This document shows, in pieces, positions 1-6,592 of a stretch of 11,915 bases of DNA (the stretch's first letter is position 1; each line of letters opens with the position of its first letter). The stretch spans positions 1 through 11,915 of the forward strand of contig URBH01000057.1 in NCBI GenBank assembly GCA_900546075.1, given 5' to 3'. A program made the position numbers and the translations under genes. This stretch comes from an uncultured Eubacteriales bacterium (lineage in GTDB: Bacteria; Bacillota; Clostridia; Oscillospirales; Oscillospiraceae). The notes beneath the pieces are model-generated. The model had not been told where the DNA came from. It did no database searches and saw only the letters and a list, made by a program, of their open reading frames with translations.

Positions 1-636
1 GAGCGCAACGGGATCTACATCATCGACCTGCAGAAGACCGTAAAGAAGCTGGAAGAGGCTTACGCCTTCGTCCGTGACCTGTCCGCCAACGGCGGCAACG
101 TGCTGTTCGTCGGCACCAAGAAGCAGGCGCAGGACGCCATCAAGGAAGAGGCCGCCCGCTGCGGCGGTTACTACGTCAACGCCCGCTGGCTGGGCGGTAT
201 GCTGACCAACTTCCGCACCATGCGCACCCGTATCGACCGTCTGGCACAGCTGCGCAAGATGGAAGAGGATGGCACCTTCGCCATGCTGCCCAAGAAGGAA
301 GTCATCAAGCACCAGGCCGAGATCGAGAAGCTGGAGAAGTACCTGGGCGGCGTGAAGGAAATGAAGAAGCTGCCCGCCGCTCTGTTTATTGTTGACCCCC
401 GCAAGGAGCGCAACGCCATTGCTGAGGCCCGCAAGCTGAACATCCCCATCGTGGCCATCGTGGACACCAACTGCGATCCCGATGAGATCGATTACGTCAT
501 TCCCGGCAACGATGACGCCATCCGCGCCATCCGTCTGATCGCCTCCGCCATGGCGAGCGCCGCCATCGAGGGCCGTCAGGGTGAGGATGCCGCCGAGGCT
601 CCTGCCGAAGCGCCCGCCGAGACCGCCGCTGAATAA
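1..636 (+). CDS. rpsB: 30S ribosomal protein S2 (5' end missing)
   Basis: This is ribosomal protein uS2, which binds the head/body junction of the 30S subunit and is needed for translation initiation. The open frame is continuous from base 1, so the start lies outside the window. The first visible residues (ERNGIYIIDLQKTV) match the family region around residue 36, so roughly the first 35 residues are missing. Family hallmarks are RWLGGMLTN, the KKE...LEKLEKYLGG region, IVDTNCDPD and PGNDDAIRAIRL. The last 20 or so residues form an Ala/Glu/Pro-rich acidic tail, a variable part of the family. The gene stops at TAA, 24 nt before tsf, and is surely cotranscribed with it, which is the usual rpsB-tsf order in bacteria. 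The identification is secure. Confidence 0.98.
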   Translation, partial: ERNGIYIIDLQKTVKKLEEAYAFVRDLSANGGNVLFVGTKKQAQDAIKEEAARCGGYYVNARWLGGMLTNFRTMRTRIDRLAQLRKMEEDGTFAMLPKKEVIKHQAEIEKLEKYLGGVKEMKKLPAALFIVDPRKERNAIAEARKLNIPIVAIVDTNCDPDEIDYVIPGNDDAIRAIRLIASAMASAAIEGRQGEDAAEAPAEAPAETAAE

Positions 637-646
637 ATAAGCACTT

Positions 647-652
647 AGGAGG
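647..652 (+). promoter_or_regulatory. Ribosome binding site of tsf
   Basis: A perfect AGGAGG lies 8 nt before the ATG at 661. It fixes the tsf start within the short rpsB-tsf spacer. Confidence 0.9.
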
Positions 653-660
653 ATACGAAA

Positions 661-1590
661 ATGGCTTTTACCGCACTGGACGTTAAGAAGCTTCGTGAAA
701 TGACCAACGTCGGCATGATGGACTGCAAGAAGGCTCTCCAGGCCACCGACGGTGATATGGACGCCGCCGTGGATTGGCTGCGTGAGAAGGGTCTGGCCAA
801 GGCCGCCAAGAAGGCCGACCGCATTGCCGCCGAGGGCGTTGCCTACGCCACCGTCGTAAACGGCATCGGCGTGGTCATCGAGGTCAACTCCGAGACCGAC
901 TTTGCCGCCAAGACCGACGCCTTCATGGATCTGGTAAAGAACCTGGCTGTCATTGTTGCCACCGAGAACCCCGCCGACGTGGACGCTCTCAAGGCCTGCA
1001 AGTACCCCAACTCCAACCTGACCGTCACCGAGATCATGCAGGAGAAGGTCATGTCCATCGGCGAGAACATGCAGATCCGCCGCTTCGCCCGTTTTGCCGA
1101 CAACACCTCCGTTGCCTACGTTCACGCAGGCGGCACCCACGGCGTTCTGGTGAACCTGGCCGTGGAGGGCGGCATTGACGCCACCGAGATCGGCAAGAAC
1201 GTTGCCATGCAGATCGCCGCTATGAGCCCCAAGTACTGGGACAAGTCCCAGGTGCCTCAGGCCGACGTGGACAAGGAGCTGGCCGTGCAGGTCGCCCTGA
1301 TGGACAACGACCCCAAGATGGCTTCCAAGCCCGCCGCCGTGAAGGAGAAGATCGCCGCCGGCAAGATGGCCGCTTTCTACAAGGAGAGCTGCCTGCTGCA
1401 GCAGGAATTCGTCCGCTCCGACCTCTATAAGGGCGATGTGGCCGGTTACATTGCCGACGCCGCCAAGAAGCTGGGCGGCAAGGTCACCTTCGTTGACGCC
1501 GTTCACTACGTCAAGGGTGAAGGCATCGAGAAGAAGGCCGACGACTTCGCCGCTGAGGTCGCCGCCCAGATCGCCGGCGCTCAGAAGTAA
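661..1590 (+). CDS. tsf: Translation elongation factor Ts
   Basis: EF-Ts is the nucleotide exchange factor that releases GDP from EF-Tu in the cytoplasm. The protein has 309 residues, normal for clostridial members and slightly longer than the E. coli protein. Residues about 5-45 form the N-terminal UBA-like domain, with the signature TNVGMMDCKKAL at 15-26. The EF-Tu-contacting core motif follows as ETDFAAKTDAF at 78-88, in place of the commoner TDFVAKN. The later MQIRRFARF segment and the FVRSDLYKG segment are also typical. The start is the ATG preceded by AGGAGG. The gene is the last of the translation operon and ends at TAA, 13 nt before a strong terminator. Nothing suggests damage or transfer. 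Confidence 0.98.
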   Translation: MAFTALDVKKLREMTNVGMMDCKKALQATDGDMDAAVDWLREKGLAKAAKKADRIAAEGVAYATVVNGIGVVIEVNSETDFAAKTDAFMDLVKNLAVIVATENPADVDALKACKYPNSNLTVTEIMQEKVMSIGENMQIRRFARFADNTSVAYVHAGGTHGVLVNLAVEGGIDATEIGKNVAMQIAAMSPKYWDKSQVPQADVDKELAVQVALMDNDPKMASKPAAVKEKIAAGKMAAFYKESCLLQQEFVRSDLYKGDVAGYIADAAKKLGGKVTFVDAVHYVKGEGIEKKADDFAAEVAAQIAGAQK

Positions 1591-1603
1591 TTCCGCCTTT
1601 ATC

Positions 1604-1637
1604 AAAACCGCCCCAGCCAGTCGGCTGGGGCGGTTTT
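1604..1637 (+). terminator. Terminator of the rpsB-tsf operon
   Basis: This is a perfect 15-bp inverted repeat, AAAACCGCCCCAGCC at 1604-1618 and its exact complement at 1623-1637, with a 4-nt AGTC loop. It ends in TTTT on the + strand. The A-tract at the other end gives it the symmetry of a bidirectional terminator, though no converging gene is present. Confidence 0.93.
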
Positions 1638-1853
1638 CTGCTGCCATTCAGGAATGGAGAGAGGCGCATGCAGGCATCAGCTAAGCGCCGATTCGGCGGG
1701 GTGGGCGCATCTTCAATTATATATTATTGTAGGTATAGCGGAGCGGACGGGCTAGGATTTTGGAATTGCCCGGCAAGGAAAACGATCGGATGCTTTTCCT
1801 CGGATTTTCACTGACTGCGGAAGAAGGAAGCAGAAAATAAGTTGCTGCGCCTA
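1638..1853 (+). other. Spacer without a recognisable gene
   Basis: About 215 nt lie between the tsf terminator and the promoter at 1854. I see no supported reading frame or RNA family. An A/T-rich patch lies at about 1714-1740. A short inverted repeat, AGGAAAA at 1776-1782 and TTTTCCT at 1794-1800, encloses the palindrome CGATCG. It could be an operator site, but it is short enough to arise by chance. Confidence 0.4.
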
Positions 1854-1882
1854 TTGACAAGACGAAATCAGCGGTGTATAAT
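1854..1882 (+). promoter_or_regulatory. SigA-type promoter of the ABC importer operon
   Basis: Both boxes are perfect: TTGACA at 1854-1859 and TATAAT at 1877-1882, separated by 17 nt. Transcription should start near A1889, giving a leader of about 71 nt before the lipoprotein start. A GGAGGA ribosome binding site at 1945-1950 lies 9 nt before the ATG at 1960. No extended -10 is present. Confidence 0.92.
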
Positions 1883-1959
1883 GTCAGCATCTTGAACGAA
1901 GCCTGCCATAAAAATGCAGACTTTCTCAGGCAAAATCAACAAATGGAGGAAACATAACG

Positions 1960-3105
1960 ATGAAAAAGATTCTTGCAGTTTTGATGGCCGTTTTGATGGT
2001 TGCTTCTCTGGCAGCCTGCGGCGGCAAGACGTCTGCCCCTGCTACCGAGGCGGCTCCCGCCCCCGCGGCCGACAATACCACTGCGGCTGCGGAGACCACC
2101 GCTCCCGAGCAGTCCCTGATCGACGCCGCCAAGGCTGAGGGCGAACTGGTTGTCTACGGCTCCTGCGAGGAAGAGTACCTGGCAGCCGCCTGCGAGCATT
2201 TCGAGGAGCTGTACGGCATCAAGGTGCAGTATCAGCGCCTGTCCACCGGTGAGGTTCAGGCCAAGATCGAGGAAGAGAACGGCAATCCTTCCGCTGACGT
2301 CTGGTTCGGCGGCACCACCGACCCCTACAACGTCGTCGCTGCCGAGGGCCTGCTGGAAGCCTACGAGGCCGAGAACGCTTCCCACCTGCTGGGCAGCCAG
2401 TACCGGGATCCCGACGGCTACTGGTACGGCATTTACAAGGGCATTCTGGGCTTCATGGTCAACAAGGATGAGCTGGCTCGTATGAACCTGGAAGCTCCCG
2501 CCGACTGGCAGGATCTGCTGAAGCCCGAATACAAGGGCCTGATCTGGCTGTCCAACTACAACACCGCCGGTACCGCCAAGCTGGTCATCAACACCATGAT
2601 CCAGAAGTACGGCCACGACGAAGGCATCCAGTACCTGGTCGACCTGGACAAGAACATTCAGGTTTACACCAAGTCCGGCTCCGGCCCCTCCAAGAACGTC
2701 GGCACCGGTGAGTGCGTCATCGGCATCGGCTTCCTGCATGACGGCATCACCCAGATCGTGGACAACGGCTATGAGAACGTCCAGCTGATCATCCCCTCCA
2801 GCGGCACCTCCTTCGAGATCGGCGCTACCGCCATCTTCAAGGGCGCGAAGCACCCCAACGCTGCCAAGCTGTGGGTCGAGTACGCTCTGTCCCCCGAGTG
2901 CGTTGAGCTGGCTGCCAGCCACGGCTCCTATCAGTTCCTGGTGATCGACAACGCCAAGCAGCCTGAGCAGGCTTCCGAGTTCGGTCTGGATCCCGAGAAC
3001 GTGATGGATTACGACTTCGAGGACGCCAAGAACAACATCAAGACCTATGTTGAAGAGGTCATGACTGCTCTGGGCGGCGGCGACGACCGTTTCAAGACTG
3101 AGTAA
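1960..3105 (+). CDS. ABC importer substrate-binding lipoprotein, AfuA/COG1840-like
   Basis: This is the extracytoplasmic receptor that delivers a ligand to the permease encoded downstream. Its 381 residues begin with a lipoprotein signal (MKKILAVLMAVLMVASLAAC) with lipobox LAAC and lipidated Cys20. An Ala/Thr/Pro-rich tether follows to about residue 49. The mature domain opens with EGELVVYGSCEEEYL and RLSTGEVQAKIEEENGNPSADVWFGG, typical of the iron(III)/AfuA-like periplasmic binding family. The paired tyrosines that hold Fe3+ in FbpA-type proteins are not apparent. Instead His260-Asp261 and Glu286 sit in an order like that of the sugar-phosphate-binding residues I recall for Actinobacillus AfuA. 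The ligand is therefore open: hexose phosphate, another phosphorylated or anionic small molecule, or iron. The start is set by GGAGGA 9 nt upstream. The gene leads the operon and has its own strong promoter. Confidence 0.9.
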   Translation: MKKILAVLMAVLMVASLAACGGKTSAPATEAAPAPAADNTTAAAETTAPEQSLIDAAKAEGELVVYGSCEEEYLAAACEHFEELYGIKVQYQRLSTGEVQAKIEEENGNPSADVWFGGTTDPYNVVAAEGLLEAYEAENASHLLGSQYRDPDGYWYGIYKGILGFMVNKDELARMNLEAPADWQDLLKPEYKGLIWLSNYNTAGTAKLVINTMIQKYGHDEGIQYLVDLDKNIQVYTKSGSGPSKNVGTGECVIGIGFLHDGITQIVDNGYENVQLIIPSSGTSFEIGATAIFKGAKHPNAAKLWVEYALSPECVELAASHGSYQFLVIDNAKQPEQASEFGLDPENVMDYDFEDAKNNIKTYVEEVMTALGGGDDRFKTE

Positions 3106-3125
3106 GCACAAAATTCCGAATTCCC

Positions 3126-3156
3126 AAGGAGGATGGCGCGATCCGCCATCCTCCTT
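3126..3156 (+). terminator. Stable 3' hairpin after the binding-protein gene, no U-tract
   Basis: A perfect 13-bp stem (AAGGAGGATGGCG at 3126-3138 and its complement at 3144-3156) with a 5-nt loop begins 20 nt after the stop codon. No T-run follows, so it is a weak or partial terminator at best. It may mark a processed, protected mRNA 3' end. That would let the binding protein be made in excess over the permease and ATPase, a common need in ABC importers. The left arm contains AAGGAGG with no start codon behind it. Confidence 0.6.
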
Positions 3157-3165
3157 AATCGTATC

Positions 3166-3345
3166 TGATACTATTTCCTGATTAAAATCTTTGATTTCAA
3201 TCAGGAAGGCATCGCCTATTGGCGCTGCCAGTTTTGTGATTTATAAGGAAAGAAATCACAAAACAAGTCTCATATGAACTCCTTGCCCTTCGGGCAATTA
3301 AAATCTTTTCTAAAGATTTTAATTGGAGTTCAGTATAAAAAGCTG
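3166..3345 (+). repeat. Hairpin-rich, MITE/REP-like intergenic element
   Basis: Three strong inverted repeats follow each other in A/T-rich DNA unlike the flanking genes. Hairpin A (3175-3207) has a 9-bp outer stem (TTCCTGATT / AATCAGGAA), one mismatch, a 5-bp inner stem and a 3-nt loop. Hairpin B (3231-3264) has a perfect 12-bp stem, GTTTTGTGATTT / AAATCACAAAAC. Structure C (3276-3331) is closed by GAACTCC / GGAGTTC and holds two inner hairpins: TTGCCC-TTC-GGGCAA at 3283-3297, and a 12-bp ATTAAAATCTTT / AAAGATTTTAAT stem from 3297 to 3323. The two share A3297, so together they make a three-way junction. The 12-mer ATTAAAATCTTT also occurs at 3181-3192. The architecture suggests a small non-autonomous mobile or REP-like element inserted in the operon. 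The outer boundaries are uncertain. Confidence 0.65.
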
Positions 3346-3431
3346 CCAAAGTGCCAAAGCAGCGGTATTTTGCCGGCTCCCGGATTTCTCTCCCGCGCTC
3401 CGTTCCCATTTCCCTGAAAGGAGAACTGCTT

Positions 3432-5153
3432 ATGACAGAAGTTAAGACAAAAAGACAAAGCGCGTCTTTGGATCGCAGAAAGCTGCTGGCGGATCCAATC
3501 ATGGTCACGACCATTGTGGTTCTGATCGCTTTTCTGACCTTGTTCATTCTCTACCCTCTGGCGATCCTGCTGGTGGATAGTTTTTACAGCAAAAACGGCC
3601 TGACCCTGGGTATTTTCAAGCGGGTTCTGGCCATGGCGAATTTCCGTACATCCATTGCCAATACCCTGAAGGTCGGCTTTCTGGTGGGCATTCTTTCCAC
3701 GCTGCTGGGACTGCTGTTTGCCTATGTGGAGGTCTACGTGAAGCTGGGCAAATTCTCCGGCGGACTGTTCAAGGTGGTGTCCATGCTGCCCGTCGTTTCG
3801 CCGCCCTTTGTGCTGTCGCTGTCCATGATCATGCTGTTCGGCAAGGCGGGACTGATCACCCGGTTCCTGCTGAAAATTTACGATAATAACGTATACGGCT
3901 TCTGGGGCATCGCCATCGTCCAGACGCTGACCTTTTTCCCGGTGTGCTACATGATGCTCAAGGGGCTGCTGAAAAACATCGACCCCTCTTTGGAAGAAGC
4001 CGCCCGGGATATGGGCGCTTCCCGGTGGAAGGTGTTCGCGACGGTCACGTTCCCGCTGATGCTTCCGGGCTTGGGCAATGCGTTTCTGGTGACTTTTATT
4101 GAGTCCATCGCCGACTTTGCCAACCCCATGATCATCGGCGGTTCCTACGATACCCTGGCCACGACCATTTACTTGCAGATCACCGGCGCGTATGACAAAG
4201 AGGGCGCCGCGGCGATGGCCGTGGTGCTGCTGAGCATTACGCTGCTGATGTTCGCCGTCCAGAAATACTATCTGGAGGCAAAAACCGCCGCGACCCTGAC
4301 GGGCAAGGCGTCCCGGGCGAGAATGCTGATCTCCGACAAGTCGGTGACGGTTCCGCTGACGGTGCTCTGCTCTCTGGCGGCGATCTTCGTGGTCATGATG
4401 TACCTGTGCGTCCCCATTGGCGCGCTGTTCCCCACCTGGGGCTACAAGTTCAGCCCCCTGACCTTCAAATGGTTTACCCAGGTCTTCACCAAGTATAAGG
4501 GCCTGAAGGCCTTTAAGGACTCCTTTGTCCTGTCGCTGATCTCCGCGCCCATCACGGCGCTGCTGTCCATGATCATCTCCTATCTGGTGGTCAAGAAGAA
4601 ATTCAAGGCCAAGGGCTTTATCGAGGCGGTCTCCATGCTGGCCATGGCGGTTCCCGGCACGGTTCTGGGCGTCGGCTACATCCGGGGCTTCTCCGGCGGC
4701 CTGTTCCACACGGGACTGCTCAGCGGCCTTTACGGAAGCGCGGCAATCCTTATCATTGTCTTCGTGGTGCGCAGCCTGCCCACCGGCACCCGCAGCGGCA
4801 TTTCCGCCCTGCGCCAGATTGACAAATCCATCGAGGAATCCGCCTATGACATGGGCGCCAACAGCTTCCGGGTCTTCATGACCGTGACGCTGCCGCTGAT
4901 CAAGGATTCCTTCCTCAGCGGCCTTGTCACCGCGTTTGTCCGCAGCATCACGGCAATTTCCGCCATTATTCTGCTGGTCACGCCCCAGTTCCTGCTCATC
5001 ACCGTACAGATCAACGAATTTGCCGAAAAAGGCTCCTACAGCATTGCCTGTGCCTTTGCCACGATCCTGATCCTGATCACCTACGGCTCGGTGCTGCTGA
5101 TGAATCTGGCCATGAAGTTCTTCGGCACCAGCAAAAAAATCAAGGAGGCTTGA
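3432..5153 (+). CDS. Fused ABC permease with two transmembrane domains, FbpB/iron-type family
   Basis: This is the membrane channel of the importer. The 573-residue protein is an internal duplication of the binding-protein-dependent permease domain, so one polypeptide supplies both halves of the channel. Each half ends in the cytoplasmic EAA loop that docks on the ATPase: EEAARDMGASRWKVFATVTF at 188-207 and EESAYDMGANSFRVFMTVTL at 468-487. Hydrophobic segments before and after each loop fit about six helices per half, with the domain break near residues 285-305. The FbpB/AfuB branch has the same fused form. I chose ATG 3432 because AAAGGAGA lies 7 nt upstream. An in-frame ATG at 3351 has no such site and would add 27 residues that start beside the hairpin element. 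The stop lies 3 nt before the ATPase start, showing tight coupling. Confidence 0.93.
   Translation: MTEVKTKRQSASLDRRKLLADPIMVTTIVVLIAFLTLFILYPLAILLVDSFYSKNGLTLGIFKRVLAMANFRTSIANTLKVGFLVGILSTLLGLLFAYVEVYVKLGKFSGGLFKVVSMLPVVSPPFVLSLSMIMLFGKAGLITRFLLKIYDNNVYGFWGIAIVQTLTFFPVCYMMLKGLLKNIDPSLEEAARDMGASRWKVFATVTFPLMLPGLGNAFLVTFIESIADFANPMIIGGSYDTLATTIYLQITGAYDKEGAAAMAVVLLSITLLMFAVQKYYLEAKTAATLTGKASRARMLISDKSVTVPLTVLCSLAAIFVVMMYLCVPIGALFPTWGYKFSPLTFKWFTQVFTKYKGLKAFKDSFVLSLISAPITALLSMIISYLVVKKKFKAKGFIEAVSMLAMAVPGTVLGVGYIRGFSGGLFHTGLLSGLYGSAAILIIVFVVRSLPTGTRSGISALRQIDKSIEESAYDMGANSFRVFMTVTLPLIKDSFLSGLVTAFVRSITAISAIILLVTPQFLLITVQINEFAEKGSYSIACAFATILILITYGSVLLMNLAMKFFGTSKKIKEA
5142..5148 (+). promoter_or_regulatory. 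Ribosome binding site of the ATPase gene, inside the permease gene
   Basis: AAGGAGG lies in the last codons of the permease gene, 8 nt before the ATG at 5157. This implies translational coupling of the two subunits. Confidence 0.88.
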
Positions 5154-5156
5154 GTT

Positions 5157-6233
5157 ATGGAAAAAGAGAAAAAAGGCGTTCGCCTGGATCATATTTCCAA
5201 GATCTATAAAGACCCCAAGACCGGCAAGGACTTTTACGCGGTGAAGGACACCTGCCTGGAGATCCGGCCCGGTTCCTTCGTAACCCTGCTGGGTCCCTCC
5301 GGCTGCGGCAAGACGACGACCCTGCGGATGATTGCCGGCTTTGAAAGCCCCGACGAGGGCGAAATTTACCTGGGCAACGAGGCCATCAACGCTCTGCCCC
5401 CCAACAAGCGGGACACGGCAATGGTGTTCCAGAGCTACGCTCTGCTGCCCCACTACAACGTGTTTGACAACGTGGCCTACGGCCTGAAGCTGCGCAAGGT
5501 TCCCAAGGACGAAATCAAGGAGCGGGTCACCCGCATCCTGGAGCTGGTGGAGCTGTCCGGCATGGAGGCGCGGATGACCAACCAGCTTTCCGGCGGCCAG
5601 CAGCAGCGTGTCGCCCTGGCACGGGCGCTGGTATTGGAGCCGGGCGTGCTGCTGTTTGACGAGCCGCTGTCCAATCTGGACGCAAAGCTCCGGGTGAGTA
5701 TGCGTACCGAAATTCGCCGCATCCAGCAGGCCACGGGCATCACCGCCATCTACGTCACCCACGACCAGAGCGAGGCCATGGCGCTGTCGGATTCCATCAT
5801 CATCATGAACAAGGGCGTGGTCGCCCAGATCGGCAGCCCCCAGGAAATCTACTATCACCCCAACAGCGAGTTCGTTGCCGACTTTATCGGCGAAGCCAAC
5901 TTCCTGAGGGGCAAGTGCGTGACGCTGGAGGGCGGCAGCGGCGTGCTGCAGCTGGCGGACACCCAGGTTCGGGTAGCAGCCACCGAGAACATGGCGGTAG
6001 GGGAGGATTACACCATCGTTCTGCGGCCGGAGTCCGCCGGGCTTGTTCCGGAGGGGAACCTGAAATGCCGCGTGGTTCTCAGCTGCTTCATGGGCGCGTA
6101 TCAGAACTACCACGTGATGGTGGGCGATACCCTGGTAAAGCTGACGGACTACAACCCCAAGAACCATCGGATCTATCAGGTAGGCGAGACCTGCGCCCTG
6201 ACCTTCGAGCCGGACGGCGTGCATGTGCTGTAA
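5157..6233 (+). CDS. ABC importer ATP-binding subunit, FbpC/PotA/CysA type
   Basis: This cytoplasmic ATPase powers the importer as a dimer on the permease EAA loops. Its 358 residues hold a complete nucleotide-binding domain: Walker A GPSGCGKT at 46-53, Q-loop Gln92 (VFQSYALLPHYNVFDNV), signature LSGGQQQR at 144-151, Walker B LLFDEP at 165-170 with catalytic Glu169, D-loop SNLDAK, and switch His202. Residues about 245-358 form the C-terminal TOBE-type domain of the CUT1/iron/polyamine ATPase class, where regulatory or ligand sensing can occur. All catalytic residues are intact. The sequence does not reveal the substrate, because FbpC, PotA and sugar-phosphate ATPases look alike. It is the last gene of the operon and is followed by a terminator. 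Confidence 0.95.
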   Translation: MEKEKKGVRLDHISKIYKDPKTGKDFYAVKDTCLEIRPGSFVTLLGPSGCGKTTTLRMIAGFESPDEGEIYLGNEAINALPPNKRDTAMVFQSYALLPHYNVFDNVAYGLKLRKVPKDEIKERVTRILELVELSGMEARMTNQLSGGQQQRVALARALVLEPGVLLFDEPLSNLDAKLRVSMRTEIRRIQQATGITAIYVTHDQSEAMALSDSIIIMNKGVVAQIGSPQEIYYHPNSEFVADFIGEANFLRGKCVTLEGGSGVLQLADTQVRVAATENMAVGEDYTIVLRPESAGLVPEGNLKCRVVLSCFMGAYQNYHVMVGDTLVKLTDYNPKNHRIYQVGETCALTFEPDGVHVL

Positions 6234-6246
6234 AGCGTAAAAACAG

Positions 6247-6285
6247 AAGCCTGGAACGGGGAATTTCCTGTTTCAGGCTTTTCTT
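6247..6285 (+). terminator. Terminator of the ABC importer operon
   Basis: AAGCCTGGAACGGGG at 6247-6261 pairs with TCCTGTTTCAGGCTT at 6266-6280, giving 15 pairs including three G-U wobbles and an AATT loop. TTCTT follows. It lies 14 nt after the ATPase stop codon. Confidence 0.88.
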
Positions 6286-6537
6286 ATGCCTGATACTAAG
6301 CCTCTGGATAAATCGTCTTCGGCTGAGCAGCGAATCTGCTTCCCTAGCTGTGCGGTTTCGAGAGCGGGAAATACACGAAGGATGCCTCCGCTTTTGAAGC
6401 CTTCATCTGGTGAAAAATCTCTCGCTGTCAGCTCTCGCCGATCAATTCGAGCTTTCCTATTCGCGGGGGCACCGGGATTTCCGGAGAGCATTTTCCGCCC
6501 AGGGCGATTTTTGCCGGATTTTAGGGAGAAAAATCAC
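6286..6537 (+). other. Spacer without a supported gene
   Basis: This stretch of about 250 nt lies between the operon terminator and the next promoter. An open frame runs from 6286 to 6579, but it starts within the terminator tail, has no ribosome binding site, runs through the downstream promoter and resembles no family. Its Ser/Arg/Pro-rich product looks accidental. The 5' part holds a likely repeat remnant (6289-6356), and I recognise nothing in the rest. Confidence 0.5.
6289..6356 (-). repeat. Possible degenerate copy of a dispersed intergenic repeat
   Basis: Read on the minus strand, 6356-6321 begins ACCGCACAGCTAGGGAAG and reaches CTCAGCC. The sequence at 11867-11895 begins ACCGCACAATTCGGCAAG and also reaches CTCAGCC. 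The first 22 positions agree at about 17 by eye, and this copy has several extra bases (GCAG/CTGC hairpin at 6326-6340) before the shared CTCAGCC. The outer end here contains TGATACTA, which also occurs at the start of the element near 3168. The similarity is by eye only. Confidence 0.45.
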
Positions 6538-6566
6538 TTGACTTATCCGCGGACAAAGACCATAAT
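6538..6566 (+). promoter_or_regulatory. SigA-type promoter of the repeat-protein gene
   Basis: TTGACT at 6538-6543 and CATAAT at 6561-6566 are separated by 17 nt, one mismatch from consensus in each box. The start point is expected near 6573, leaving a leader of only about 20 nt. The ribosome binding site AGGGAGG at 6578-6584 lies 8 nt before the ATG at 6593. Confidence 0.82.
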
Positions 6567-6592
6567 AGTAGGGTGCTAGGGAGGATGGAAAC

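Noticed and set aside
1936..3111. A 391-codon open frame on the minus strand
   Set aside because: It is the antisense shadow of the lipoprotein gene. Its Leu/Val/Gly-rich composition mirrors the sense codons.
3126..3345. CRISPR array or riboswitch
   Set aside because: The repeats are inverted arms of unequal length, not regularly spaced direct repeats, and no known riboswitch core is recognisable.
3330..6224. A 964-codon open frame on the minus strand
   Set aside because: It lies opposite the permease and ATPase genes, whose motifs are unmistakable. Its product is a His/Gln/Gly/Asp-rich string with no domain, the usual mirror of GC-rich codon bias.
6286..6579. A 97-codon open frame between the importer operon and the repeat-protein gene
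   Set aside because: It has no ribosome binding site, starts in the terminator tail, runs through the next promoter and has an accidental-looking product.
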